A DNA stretch of 35,602 nucleotides from positions 158,330 through 193,931 of the forward strand of contig NZ_JXCA02000024.1 of NCBI RefSeq assembly GCF_000828085.3, written 5' to 3'. A program made the translations under genes and the position numbers. Origin of the DNA: Scytonema tolypothrichoides VB-61278 (GTDB lineage Bacteria > Cyanobacteriota > Cyanobacteriia > Cyanobacteriales > Nostocaceae). Of this stretch, positions 1 to 8,991 are shown one piece after another; the first letter of the stretch is position 1; the number at the start of each line of letters is the position of its first letter. The notes beneath the pieces were generated by a model. The model searched no databases. It worked only from the letters and a program-made list of their open reading frames with translations, and was not told the origin of the DNA.

Positions 1-306
1 GCAATTGCCGATTACAACCAAGCCATAAAGATTAATCCCAACGCTGCCGATGCCCACTACAACCGGGGTCTTGCCCGCTACTACTTAGGAGACTTCCAGG
101 CAGCAATTGCCGATTACAACCAAGCCATAAAGATTAATCCCAACTATGACAACGCCTACTACAACCGGGGTCTTGCCCGCGCTGAGTTAGGAGACAAGCA
201 GGGGGGAATTGCTGATTTGCAGAAAGCCGGTGACCTTTATCGACAGCAAAGAAACACACAGATGTACCAAAAAGCGCAGGAGTTAATCAGAAAGTTTCAG
301 CAGTAG
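1..306 (+). CDS. TPR-repeat protein, C-terminal part (5' end outside window)
   Basis: Frame 1 is open from the first base to a TAG at 304-306, giving the last 101 residues of a tetratricopeptide-repeat protein. Two 34-residue TPR units are visible (each starting AIADYNQAIKINPN and carrying YYNRGLAR/HYNRGLAR plus LGD), followed by a third unit that decays into a basic tail (YRQQRNTQMYQKAQELIRKFQQ region). The first 42 bases of the two units are identical at 1-42 and 103-144, so the repeat is a recent 102-bp duplication. Proteins of this kind are scaffolds for protein contacts; which domain precedes the TPRs cannot be seen, so no specific role is proposed. Confidence 0.85.
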   Translation, partial: AIADYNQAIKINPNAADAHYNRGLARYYLGDFQAAIADYNQAIKINPNYDNAYYNRGLARAELGDKQGGIADLQKAGDLYRQQRNTQMYQKAQELIRKFQQ

Positions 307-382
307 CTAGATTTAATATCGCTTTTGTTGAATGCGATGCTTTACCACTTATATCAGGTTCGGTTAAATACTTATAATATTC

Positions 383-496
383 GTAGGTTGGGGAGAGTAA
401 ACCCCAGGAGGGTTTCCGCTCTCACGGCAAGTCTGGCGTTTGAGGAACGAAACCCAACAGCCGCCGTTGGGTTTCCCCACGGTAAGCCCAACCTAC
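383..496. repeat. dispersed inverted repeat with GTAGGTTGGG ends
   Basis: The element opens with GTAGGTTGGG at 383-392 and closes with its exact reverse complement CCCAACCTAC at 487-496. Inside are GGGTTTCC and AAACCCAAC blocks, which recur at 10628-10708 and 17592-17866. It lies in the gap between the TPR gene and the kinase gene and has no coding capacity. This type of mobile palindrome is common in filamentous cyanobacteria. Confidence 0.75.
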
Positions 497-699
497 ATTG
501 ATAAATTTTACTATAAGTCATCATCCGAACTTGATATTAATCCTGTACAAAGCACTTTGGTAAAACGGAATTAGGGATCGCTTACTATTTCATCGGCTAA
601 CTTTTGTGCAGCAGCCAAATCCCGCCCTTGCTTTTTTCAAGGAGAACTGTAATGTGTTTAATTTAATTTGCGTTTATGTTAGATTTCGAGAGGCCGCAG

Positions 700-770
700 C
701 CCATGCGTAGGCATTCCCATGCTGAGCATGGGAACGAGAGAATGGGTCGCATGGGAACGAGAGAATCGGT
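700..770. repeat. hairpin plus direct repeat (CATGGGAACGAGAGAAT)
   Basis: Positions 714-734 form a near-perfect hairpin (arms TTCCCATGCT and AGCATGGGAA around one base). The right arm runs into CATGGGAACGAGAGAAT, which is repeated directly at 727-743 and 750-766. The GGGAACGAG motif recurs in the element at 8992-9141. The rest of the 307-796 gap shows nothing else that I can support. Confidence 0.6.
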
Positions 771-796
771 CGTATAAGAAGGGGAGGAAGAGTAGC

Positions 797-2218
797 TCAC
801 TCAAGGAATTCAACTGAATTTATCATTGTTTCTGCTTTTTGGCTGAAGGCATCATAATTGTCTATTTCTGCTGTGTAAGTAATTATGTATGCTTTATAAT
901 TTCTTAAAGTTAAAACTTGCCAATTTTTTAAACGATTGTTCCCATCTTTTCCAGTAAAAACTAGTTGATTTGCTCGTTGATATGCGAGATTTCTTTCGCT
1001 TGTATTAATAATGTTAGCTTCTGTTAGATGATTGCTGATATCCTTCTTGGAGGAATCGGTAAATTCATCTAATGTCCCAGAAAATTCTTCAACACTTATA
1101 GTTAGTTTTTCTTGAAATTTGTCCACATTACTTTGTTTGGGAGATAAGAATGCCACGACTTCGCCAGTCAAAGGGTTATTTATATCTTGCCTTTCCCAAC
1201 TTTGCGGATATTTCATGTTTATCCCCGCAGTAGAATTTTGATAGGTCAAGAAATTTTCTGTTTTTGGATCTAGATTTATAAATATAGGCACAATTACAAT
1301 ACTTGTCGCAAGTACTGCTGCTATTCCCCCTGCAATTAAAAATTTCTTGGTTGGTGGCGGGGGCTGTGGTGAGGTACTTGGAGGGACTGGTGAAGACTCA
1401 CAGGTTAGCGTCGTTAAAGCTTGCAAAGCATCGGTTGCTGACTGGTAACGCTGACGAAAGTCATAGCGCACCATCGTGTCTAAAATATCTGCTAGCTTTT
1501 GGCTAACTTGTGCTTGATTGCGCCAATCAATTTCACCTGTTTGAGAATTTTTTGGTAGTTGAGTTGGGAATATTCCTGTGAGGGCTTGGATACCAATGAT
1601 TCCCACTGCGTATATATCGCTGCTGAATTGTGGATCACTATTAGCTTGTTCACTGGGCATATAACCAGGAGTGCCAATAGCAACAGTAACACTCGTTTGC
1701 CCCTGAGAATTAACCACTTGGGTACTAATTTGTTTGACCGCGCCAAAGTCAATCAGCACAATTTTGCCATCTTGACGACGCCGTATATTTGATGGTTTGA
1801 TATCTCGGTGAATAACTCTATGTCCATGAACAAAGGCTAGGACTTCCAGAATATCTTGTAAAAGTTTAATGACATATGCTTCGCTGAGTTGTTTGCCAGA
1901 AAACACTTCTTCGTTGAGGTCGTGACCTTCTATAAATTCCTGAACCAAATAAAATTCTTGATTTTCCTCAAAGTGAGCTAAAAGTCGCGGAATTTGAGCA
2001 TGGGAACCTAAAATTTCCAGCATTTCTGCTTCTTCGTCAAATAAACGTCGTCCTTCCCGTAAAGTGTATGGGTCGGTAGACATTGGTTTAAACTGCTTCA
2101 CAACGCAGTTGGGATTCCTTGGTCGTTGCGTATCTAAAGCTAAAAAAGTAATACTAAACGCACCTCCTCCTATCTGTTTGACAATTTGGTAGCGTCCACC
2201 TAGCATATGACTCTGCAT
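797..2218 (-). CDS. membrane-anchored Ser/Thr protein kinase with extracytoplasmic PsbP-like domain
   Basis: The 473-residue protein has a complete Hanks-type kinase domain (about 9-270): Gly-rich loop GGGAFS (18-23), ATP lysine K41, catalytic HRDIKPSN (137-144), DFG (157-159) and activation segment GTPGYMPSEQ (182-191). A Pro-rich linker (278-290, PPSTSPQPPPPT) leads to one transmembrane helix (about 293-315), which places the last 155 residues outside the membrane. That tail (YQNSTAGINMKYPQSW, ending in INSVEFL) resembles the PsbP-like sensor tails found on other cyanobacterial kinases. All catalytic residues are present, so it should be active. Its substrate is unknown and it is a single gene divergent from the glycosyltransferase at 2418. 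Translation might instead begin at Met5. Confidence 0.92.
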   Translation of the reverse strand: MQSHMLGGRYQIVKQIGGGAFSITFLALDTQRPRNPNCVVKQFKPMSTDPYTLREGRRLFDEEAEMLEILGSHAQIPRLLAHFEENQEFYLVQEFIEGHDLNEEVFSGKQLSEAYVIKLLQDILEVLAFVHGHRVIHRDIKPSNIRRRQDGKIVLIDFGAVKQISTQVVNSQGQTSVTVAIGTPGYMPSEQANSDPQFSSDIYAVGIIGIQALTGIFPTQLPKNSQTGEIDWRNQAQVSQKLADILDTMVRYDFRQRYQSATDALQALTTLTCESSPVPPSTSPQPPPPTKKFLIAGGIAAVLATSIVIVPIFINLDPKTENFLTYQNSTAGINMKYPQSWERQDINNPLTGEVVAFLSPKQSNVDKFQEKLTISVEEFSGTLDEFTDSSKKDISNHLTEANIINTSERNLAYQRANQLVFTGKDGNNRLKNWQVLTLRNYKAYIITYTAEIDNYDAFSQKAETMINSVEFLE

Positions 2219-2417
2219 TTAAGTCACCATGTTTGTTAGAAATTGTGACTTCATCTGATGAAATTTTTACACAGAATAAAGTTACTAATATTTACAAAAT
2301 ATTTCTTGTTGCAACACTTGTATCTTTGAAATAATCTAGCAGTAGCATTTTTACAGTCTCAAATCTAAAATCTAAAATCCACAATAGTATAAGTATAAGC
2401 TTGTTTGCGCCTCTGAT

Positions 2418-3611
2418 ATGAAACTAAGCCTGTGCATGATTGTCAAAAACGAAGAAGCAACATTGTCTAAATGTCTTGGCAGTGTGAAAAATGTAGTCGA
2501 TGAAATGGTAGTCTTAGATACAGGTTCTACAGACAGCACTCCACAAATCGCTCAAAAATTTGGTGCCAAAGTCTATCACTTTGAATGGTGTAATGATTTT
2601 AGTGCTGCTCGAAATGAAGCTTTAAAATACGTCACAGGTGATTGGATTCTTGTATTAGATGCAGATGAAACTCTCACCCAGAAGATTGTACCGCAGTTGA
2701 AGCAGGCAATACGAAGGGAAGAATATCTCCTCATCAACCTTTTGCGCCATGAGGTAGAAGCAGAACAATCTCCTTATTCGCTGGTTTCGCGCCTCTTCCG
2801 TAATCATCCAGACATCCGCTTTTCTCGTCCTTATCATGCGTTAGTGGATGATAGTGTGTCTGAAATTTTAACTCAGGAACCGCATTTGCAAGTTGGCTAT
2901 TTGGAAGGGGTAGCTATTTCACATACAGGATACCAAAAAAGTGCCATAGCTCAACAAGATAAATTTACCAAAGCGCAAGCAGCGATGGAAGGTTTTCTTG
3001 CTTCTCATCCTAATGATCCTTATGTTTGTAGTAAGTTGGGGGCGCTTTATGTGGAAAGTGGGAAACTCATAGAAGGTATCAAGTTGTTGGCGCAGGGAGT
3101 CGCGAATTGTGAGGAGGAGTATGAGACTTTATACGAACTCTACTATCATCTTGGTATTGCCTACTCTCGGTTGCAAAATTATAAAAATGCGATCGCCCAC
3201 TATGATGCTGCAGTGAAATTGCCCATTTACCCAATTCTTAAATTAGGAGCATACAACAATCTCGGCAACTTACTCAAAGCAACTGGAGATTTAAATGGTG
3301 CTAAAACTGCTTACGAAGCAACAATCAAGATTGACTCCAGTTTCGTCCCAGGATATTACAATCTCGGGATGACGCTAAAGGAAATGAGTTTATTCAAAGA
3401 TGCTATCTTAGCTTATCAAAAAGCAATTGAGTTAAGTCCTAAATATGCTGATGCGTACCAAAACTTGGGGGTATTGCTGTTGAAACTTGGCTATGTAAAG
3501 GATAGTCTCGTCAGTTTTCAAAAAGCGATCGCCCTTCACGAAGAACAGCAAAATCCAGAAGAAGCGAAACGACTACGCCAAGGTTTGAAAGAAATGGGGT
3601 TACTGCGTTAG
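2418..3611 (+). CDS. GT2 glycosyltransferase with C-terminal TPR repeats
   Basis: The 397-residue protein begins directly with the family 2 glycosyltransferase fold (LCMIVKNEEATL at 5-16, VVLDTGSTDST at 31-41). Its metal/nucleotide-sugar motif is DAD at 81-83, within WILVLDADETL. From about residue 198 onward there are roughly five TPR units (for example YYNLGMTLKEMSLFKDAILA and YQNLGVLLLKLGYVKDSLVS). GT2-TPR proteins of this layout transfer sugars to proteins or lipids, with the TPR part choosing the acceptor; the donor and acceptor here cannot be read. It is divergent from the kinase with about 200 bp between them, and no sugar-biosynthesis genes lie nearby. HIP1-type GCGATCGC sites occur inside the gene, so it looks native. 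Confidence 0.9.
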   Translation: MKLSLCMIVKNEEATLSKCLGSVKNVVDEMVVLDTGSTDSTPQIAQKFGAKVYHFEWCNDFSAARNEALKYVTGDWILVLDADETLTQKIVPQLKQAIRREEYLLINLLRHEVEAEQSPYSLVSRLFRNHPDIRFSRPYHALVDDSVSEILTQEPHLQVGYLEGVAISHTGYQKSAIAQQDKFTKAQAAMEGFLASHPNDPYVCSKLGALYVESGKLIEGIKLLAQGVANCEEEYETLYELYYHLGIAYSRLQNYKNAIAHYDAAVKLPIYPILKLGAYNNLGNLLKATGDLNGAKTAYEATIKIDSSFVPGYYNLGMTLKEMSLFKDAILAYQKAIELSPKYADAYQNLGVLLLKLGYVKDSLVSFQKAIALHEEQQNPEEAKRLRQGLKEMGLLR

Positions 3612-3718
3612 TCAACAGTTAACAGGACTTAAACGGGAGTATCCCAAATGTGTCAAAACATATTTTGTCCGCTGCGTTAGCGCAATGAGCGCAGCCGTGG
3701 CGTCAATACGGTTCGGTT

Positions 3719-3806
3719 AAGATCCCCCCGCCTGCGGCGACCCCCTTAAAAAGGGGGTAAAAGAGGGTTAGAAGCCCCCCTTTTTAAGGGGGGTTGGGGG
3801 GATCTT
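3719..3806. repeat. REP/MITE-like palindrome with AAGATCCCCCC ends
   Basis: The arms AAGATCCCCCC (3719-3729) and GGGGGGATCTT (3796-3806) are exact reverse complements. Inside are CCCCCTTAAAAAGGGGG (3740-3756) and a matching CCCCCCTTTTTAAGGGGGG block, so the whole element can fold into nested hairpins. It abuts the transposase-like remnant at 3822, a common arrangement for REP sequences and their Y1 transposases. Confidence 0.75.
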
Positions 3807-3821
3807 CAAAATATTAAAACG

Positions 3822-4205
3822 TTGCAGCAAGGGTTCTTCTATGACTTTAGTAATTATGGCACTCATGACCGTTTAAGCAATGATGGTATCACTCAATGGC
3901 ATCCAGCTTTTTTACAACTGGGGAGAACTTTAGAAGAATGCGCGGCTAAATATCGTAGGTTTTGCCAAAAATATCGACCACAAGGGAAACCGGAAAAACG
4001 AAACTATTGGGGTAGTGGCTTTTTGCCTTCAGTTTTTAAAATTAAGAGCAAAAGCAAAATAAAAAAGTCTCCGGGACAAATGAGTTTACCGTGGGACAAG
4101 CAGAGGGTAACGCAATCGAAGGAGGTGCGGGATGTAGCGGAAAAATTTATTCGAGCCAACTGCTATCTTTCATCCTTTCATCGGTGCCAGGTATCGGATT
4201 TCTAG
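3822..4205 (+). pseudogene. C-terminal remnant of a transposase-like protein (probably IS200/REP-associated type)
   Basis: An open frame of 127 codons starts only at a TTG right after the REP-like palindrome. The stretch ITQWHPAFLQLGRTLEECA with YRRFCQKYRPQGKPEKRNYW, and the later SPGQMSLPW and VAEKFIRANCY, are what I remember from the C-terminal part of cyanobacterial IS200-like/REP-associated transposases. The N-terminal half that would hold the HUH and catalytic Tyr motifs is missing; the frame runs backward straight into the palindrome. I therefore call it a truncated, inactive copy. The family assignment rests on memory and could be wrong; the truncated state is more certain. Confidence 0.5.
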
Positions 4206-4314
4206 AATGCAGATTATATCGTGGAAAGGGGCGGTGTAAAAAATCTTTACGAAGCTCATAAATGTTTAATGCTACAGTAAAAGCGAAGCGACAAAGAGAA
4301 AGAGGGATGTTTAA

Positions 4315-6300
4315 ATGCCAATAATACCAAAACGCAACAAGCCCGAAGATTATAGCGAACGATTTAGCGAACGATTTGGGATTCAAGAGAACGATTTTAC
4401 GCGATATTTCAATGAATTGAGAACGCGCGAGAAGAAAATTATTAATGATGCGTTTAATCCTTTCCCGGAAGAGGCGTTACTTCCCATTAGAAATCCCTTT
4501 AAGAAATTAATACTCAAAACTTTTAATATTATTTTATATGGAAAATTGATCCATAAGAAGACCCAAGCACAGGAAGACCACCCTGAGCAAGAAGACCAAG
4601 CACAAGAAGACCCCCTAAAAGCACAAGAAGAAGACTACCTTGAGCAGATACATGGATCACAAGAATTTTCCGAAGTTACCATAAACTCCTTATTAGATTT
4701 CATAAAATACTTAAAATACTTCAAAAGTTTGCAAGACGACGACCTGGTTGAATTATATAAATTAAATAACAACGATCTAAATGATAAACTAAATACAATT
4801 AAACAAAATGAATTTAATTTAGATAAAGATAAAACAGAGAAACGAACTGAAGAGCAACTACAAGAAATAGAGCAAATAACTAAACATGAAGATCAAATAA
4901 AGCAACTAGAAAAAGCATTAAAGCAACTAATTAAAATAGTGTTTAATTTAAGTCTTAAAAAAGAAGAATCTTGGTATCCAATATTTCAATTATATATTCC
5001 ATTAGTTACAAGTGAGGATAATAATTATGATGATGAGCTAAAGTATAATTCTATTAATTTTGATCTTAAGAAAACACCGATTAACATTGATTTAGATAAT
5101 TTTGATTCTGTTGCTCGTCTCAGCATTGGAATTCCTACTAACAAAAATTGTGCTTTGCTTGTAAAAACATGTGATCAAAAACCTTTTTTGAGGCTTGAAG
5201 GAATAATAAGAATAGAAAAGCCTAATTTAGCTGGGATTCTTTTGCATGTTGATGCTCCAGGTAGATTATCTATAACATACACATATAGCTTCAAAAAAGA
5301 GACTCATGAGGAATTAGTTCAAGTTAAATTAGCTTTAGTTGAGAGCAAAATTAGAGAATATTCTGATCCTGTTGATAATCCTATGGTAGATATATTTGCT
5401 TTCAAACTTGCAAAAAATATTTGTAATAACATAAATCAGACAGAGAACCAGATAGAGAACCAGCACTTTAAGCTAAAAATTGATAAACTCATCAATAAAA
5501 AAAAGTTTTACAAAAATCTTTTTCCACCAATAATAAATATTATTAAAAAACTTTTTAACGATATTCTAACATTAGCTGTTGATTATGGTCATGGGGGTCA
5601 ATTCGTTATCTTTACAGAGGAATTGGAGAAAGTACAGCAAAAAGATATAGATCAGCATTTAAATATTAGATACTGTGTAGTACAAGAGCAAGATATAAAA
5701 AAAAGAATTCAATATTTTCTTGTAAAGTATGTTAATTTTTTGTTTGAATTTGAAAACATTAATGATAGACAACATACTCTTAGATATGATCAAATACTCA
5801 GCAGTTATGATCAACTAGTCAGCAGTTATAATGAACTAGGAAGCAGTTATAATGAACTACTCAAAAGTGTAGAAAAATATACAGATTCAATAGCAACATT
5901 GTCTACTATAGATGGCAGTATTATTTTGAATAGTAATTTGGAATTAATTGGCTTTGGAGGACAAACTATTAGCAAGTCTGATCAAGAAAATAACGCATAC
6001 TTTCGGATAAAAATAGATTCGACTTATAATGGAGAAGAGGATAGTCCTCACGACAACTGGGATAAGCCAGAAGAGATATCGAAATTTTATTCAAACCACT
6101 TCAAACGAGATGCTAAATGGGACTTAAAGAAATATGGTACAAGGCATCAGTCTGCTGCTAGACTTTGTAATTATGCTACAGAACTAGAACCATTCATTTT
6201 TGTTGTATCACAAACTGGAGATATTAGAGAATTCATGAGACTAGAAGATGAAAATGGAAGAAAATATGTTGGAGTTCTTGGACCTTTACGCCCCTTATGA
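4315..6300 (+). CDS. DAC (diadenylate cyclase)-like domain protein, possible defence/signalling sensor
   Basis: This 661-residue protein is strongly Lys/Asn/Glu-rich and its DNA is clearly more AT-rich than its neighbours. N-terminal residues 1-200 are charged and partly coiled coil (TEEQLQEIEQITKHEDQIKQ region). Residues 215-480 form a mixed alpha/beta part containing VDYGHGGQFVIFTEE. Three heptads (SSYDQLV, SSYNELG, SSYNELL, about 497-517) precede a C-terminal domain. That domain has the layout of DisA_N/DAC: D533-G-S followed by IILNSNLELIGFG, then G608-T-R-H-Q-S-A614 and PFIFVVSQTGDIREF. Classical DACs have DGA and RHR; here these are DGS and RHQ, so it may be a weak cyclase or a nucleotide-binding sensor. 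Start supported by AGAGGGA upstream. It is convergent with a CapV-like patatin 49 bp away. Confidence 0.8.
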   Translation: MPIIPKRNKPEDYSERFSERFGIQENDFTRYFNELRTREKKIINDAFNPFPEEALLPIRNPFKKLILKTFNIILYGKLIHKKTQAQEDHPEQEDQAQEDPLKAQEEDYLEQIHGSQEFSEVTINSLLDFIKYLKYFKSLQDDDLVELYKLNNNDLNDKLNTIKQNEFNLDKDKTEKRTEEQLQEIEQITKHEDQIKQLEKALKQLIKIVFNLSLKKEESWYPIFQLYIPLVTSEDNNYDDELKYNSINFDLKKTPINIDLDNFDSVARLSIGIPTNKNCALLVKTCDQKPFLRLEGIIRIEKPNLAGILLHVDAPGRLSITYTYSFKKETHEELVQVKLALVESKIREYSDPVDNPMVDIFAFKLAKNICNNINQTENQIENQHFKLKIDKLINKKKFYKNLFPPIINIIKKLFNDILTLAVDYGHGGQFVIFTEELEKVQQKDIDQHLNIRYCVVQEQDIKKRIQYFLVKYVNFLFEFENINDRQHTLRYDQILSSYDQLVSSYNELGSSYNELLKSVEKYTDSIATLSTIDGSIILNSNLELIGFGGQTISKSDQENNAYFRIKIDSTYNGEEDSPHDNWDKPEEISKFYSNHFKRDAKWDLKKYGTRHQSAARLCNYATELEPFIFVVSQTGDIREFMRLEDENGRKYVGVLGPLRPL

Positions 6301-6349
6301 AATCCCATCTAATCTGCAAGCTAAAATAATTGTCAATATCATGTAAGTT

Positions 6350-7309
6350 TCAATTTTCAAATATCTTAATAATATCACTTTTGTGCTCTTCGTATGACTT
6401 GCCTCCAAAAGCCTCGATTTTCATAAGCTTTTCTTTATTGCGTTCGAGTAAATTTGTTGAAATTTTTTGATTATTCATATTCTTATAAGGATAAGGATCA
6501 TTGATTCTGACAACACACACATTACGAAAAAAAATTTTTCTCAAATTATCAATTGTATTGTTATTAGCAGATATTGTAGTTTCAAACAGATCCAAGGCAG
6601 AGGATGACAACTTTAATTTTCTCAATAGAGTCTCAAAAGGACTAGTATCTGAACGAAAATAGCTACCTACACCAAGGCTCAAAACTCTAATTTGAGTTTC
6701 CGGTTTTTTTAATGCTTTAATTGCATCTGTAATTGCAAATAAGGTAGGATTATTGGCAACAAATCCACCATCAATCACCTGCATTCCCAAATTTTTACCT
6801 GAAATCAGCTTATGAATATCAAAGAATGGAGATGCTGAGCATGAAGCAACAACAACATCTGCTATTTTACAACCAAAACCAGGTTCTCCTTTCCCTTCTT
6901 GGAATAGTGAACGGGAACTCTTAAAAATCATCGGTTTAGAGTCTTCGTAGTTAGTAGCTACAACTCCAATTAGAGTTTTAAAATTTTCATCGTTAAACTC
7001 ATAATCCTGAAACACTTCGTTAGCACATTTCTTTAAGGCTTGGCTTCTTGTTGAACCATTTCTCTGACTCATGATGTCTGGGATGTACTGAAAATACTTT
7101 TTAGAAATCTCACTGACACTTTCACCGCGAGCTAGCAGAGATCCAATAATTGATCCTGTGCTAGTTCCATAAATAAGTTGAAATTTTTTGTATAGAGGTT
7201 CTTCTAGTAATTCTTCAACTTTTTTTAAAACTCCTAAAGTGTATACTCCTAAAGAGCCTCCACCATCTAGAGAAAGAATATTAAAGTGATCTGTTTGAGC
7301 TTCTGTCAT
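6350..7309 (-). CDS. CapV-like patatin phospholipase (candidate membrane-attacking effector)
   Basis: A 319-residue patatin-family lipase. The oxyanion loop is LSLDGGGSLGVYTLG (12-26), the nucleophile motif GTSTG (48-52, Ser50), and the catalytic Asp lies in IDGGFVANNP (Asp180), so the Ser-Asp dyad is intact. The short N-terminus that begins directly with FNILSLDGGG, and the overall size, resemble bacterial phospholipase effectors such as CapV of CBASS. Those are switched on by a cyclic nucleotide and then degrade the host membrane. I chose the Met at 7309 (AAAGG upstream). A longer reading to 7423 would take its first residues from a dispersed palindrome and is unlikely. No signal peptide is seen. 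The partner would be the convergent DAC-like gene, but no shared operon exists. A plain housekeeping lipase is the alternative. Confidence 0.88.
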   Translation of the reverse strand: MTEAQTDHFNILSLDGGGSLGVYTLGVLKKVEELLEEPLYKKFQLIYGTSTGSIIGSLLARGESVSEISKKYFQYIPDIMSQRNGSTRSQALKKCANEVFQDYEFNDENFKTLIGVVATNYEDSKPMIFKSSRSLFQEGKGEPGFGCKIADVVVASCSASPFFDIHKLISGKNLGMQVIDGGFVANNPTLFAITDAIKALKKPETQIRVLSLGVGSYFRSDTSPFETLLRKLKLSSSALDLFETTISANNNTIDNLRKIFFRNVCVVRINDPYPYKNMNNQKISTNLLERNKEKLMKIEAFGGKSYEEHKSDIIKIFEN

Positions 7310-7400
7310 GTTATAAATAACCTTTATTTCTAAATGCTGTAGACAATTATAGACAAGAGATGATTTGTTGTCATCTCTACGAGACGCACTCGCGTTCGGA

Positions 7401-7481
7401 ACCTCACCCTGCCCTTCGGGCATCCCTCTCCTTACTAAGGAGAGGGAAAGATTTTAGCGAAGCTAAAAGCGAGGGTGAGGT
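7401..7481. repeat. dispersed palindromic element with ACCTCACCCT ends
   Basis: Ends ACCTCACCCT (7401-7410) and AGGGTGAGGT (7472-7481) are perfect inverted copies. Inside lies a second palindrome, CCCTCTCCTTA / TAAGGAGAGGG around one base (7423-7445), and TTTTAGC/GCTAAAA further on. A related piece (AGGGGAGGGTTAGGGAGGGG) follows near 7517-7537. It sits just upstream of the patatin gene and provides the spurious N-terminal codons of the longer reading. Confidence 0.7.
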
Positions 7482-7635
7482 TTTAAGTGAGATGTGTGTA
7501 CACCGTAGCCTTACCAAGGGGAGGGTTAGGGAGGGGTAACGCGAGGACTGCAATGATAACTAACCATCCGAACTTGATATTAATAGTCAAAAGTCAAAAG
7601 TGTTTTTCTAATGACTAATGACTCATGACTAATGA

Positions 7636-8802
7636 CTAAATAAGTGACTTCACAAATTTTTCAAATCTATCCATTCCCTTTTCAATTGTTGCCATATCGG
7701 TGGCGTAGGAAAGGCGAATATTGTCATCACCAGCAAAGGCGATTCCAGGAATAACTGCGACTTGCTCTTTTTCTAGCAATTTGTTAGAAAAATCCAGAGA
7801 TTTTAGCCCTGTTTTGCTAATGTCGGGAAATAAGTAGAAAGCGCCGTCTGGTTTTGGACAACTCAGCCCAGGAATAGCGTTAAGTCTTTCATACATGACT
7901 TCTCGTCGTTTGGCGAAAGCTTGACGCATTTCTTCGACACAATCTTGCGAACCTTCCAAAGCTGCGATCGCCCCATATTGAGCAAAGGTACAAACATTCG
8001 ACACACTATGGCTTTGGATAGTAATTGTTGCTTTAATCAAATCAAGTGGTCCTGCCAAATATCCGATGCGCCATCCTGTCATGGAGTAAGCTTTGGCAAA
8101 CCCATTGCTGATAATAGTTCGCTCAAAAATCTCTGGTCCTAGCGAACCAATGCTGACCTGTTTGGCACCATCGTAGAGAATCTTCTCATAAATTTCGTCG
8201 GAAACGACAAGAATGTCAGTCTCAACGATAATTTGGGCGATCGCCTGAATTTCCTCTGGTGTGTAAACCATACCAGTAGGATTAGATGGCGAGTTGAGGA
8301 TAAAAAGCTTTGTCTTGGGCGTAATCGACTTACGCAACTGTTCTGGTGTAATTTTGTAACCAGTGGAAGCATCTGTGGGGACAATCACAGAGACTCCACC
8401 AGCAAGCGTTACCATTTCCGGATAACTTAACCAGTAGGGCGCGGGGATGATGACTTCATCTCCTGGTTCAATCAGCGCCAGTATTAAGTTAAATAGAGAA
8501 TGTTTCCCACCGTTGGTAACGATAACATTTTCTGCTTTGTAATCAAGACCATTGTCAGTTTTTAACTTGCGAGCAATGGCTTCTCTTAACTTTGGTTCCC
8601 CAGATGCAGGTCCATACTTGGTTTTACCTTCGTCCAAAGCTTTCTGTGCAGCAGCTTTGACGTGCGCTGGACTATCAAAGTCCGGTTCTCCAGCGCTAAA
8701 ACTACAAACATCAATTCCTTCTGCCTTCATTGCCTTAGCCTTGGCTGCAATAGCTAAGGTTATAGAAGGTGCTACTTGACTTACTCGTTGCGCCAGCTTC
8801 AT
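7636..8802 (-). CDS. aspC: aspartate aminotransferase, class I/II (PLP)
   Basis: The 388-residue protein has the full fold-type I aminotransferase signature: [11 protein letters not shown] (35-45), SPSNPTG (171-177, Asn174), VSDEIYEKI (200-208, Asp202 and Tyr205), and the Schiff-base lysine K237 in [17 protein letters not shown] (232-248). Near the C-terminus IRLSYAT carries the substrate-carboxylate arginine. It would interconvert aspartate/2-oxoglutarate and oxaloacetate/glutamate in the cytoplasm. In many cyanobacteria this subfamily also serves as a prephenate (glutamate/aspartate-prephenate) aminotransferase, which the sequence alone cannot decide. The start [10 protein letters not shown] is typical. 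It stands alone, flanked by repeats on both sides, with no operon partners. Confidence 0.95.
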   Translation of the reverse strand: MKLAQRVSQVAPSITLAIAAKAKAMKAEGIDVCSFSAGEPDFDSPAHVKAAAQKALDEGKTKYGPASGEPKLREAIARKLKTDNGLDYKAENVIVTNGGKHSLFNLILALIEPGDEVIIPAPYWLSYPEMVTLAGGVSVIVPTDASTGYKITPEQLRKSITPKTKLFILNSPSNPTGMVYTPEEIQAIAQIIVETDILVVSDEIYEKILYDGAKQVSIGSLGPEIFERTIISNGFAKAYSMTGWRIGYLAGPLDLIKATITIQSHSVSNVCTFAQYGAIAALEGSQDCVEEMRQAFAKRREVMYERLNAIPGLSCPKPDGAFYLFPDISKTGLKSLDFSNKLLEKEQVAVIPGIAFAGDDNIRLSYATDMATIEKGMDRFEKFVKSLI

Positions 8803-8991
8803 GTCACTCGTTTGGCAAACTTCTGACTTACTTTACAATATCTCAGAAAATAAGATTGATATTTGTCTCTTAACAATTCCTTTGTTGGAAGAATAAAATT
8901 GATGGGGTGATAACATTGTTCTGGATCAAGGTGTAGCAGAAAGTATCATTTTTAAATCCTATCGAGATGAACTGCTACCACCTAATAGCCT

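Noticed and set aside
4147-4386. 79-codon minus-strand frame between the transposase remnant and the DAC-like gene
   Set aside because: Overlaps the starts of both plus-strand features, with no domain and no promoter or ribosome site.
7310-7423. N-terminal extension of the patatin gene
   Set aside because: The extra 38 residues come from the ACCTCACCCT palindromic element; patatin homology starts just after Met at 7309.
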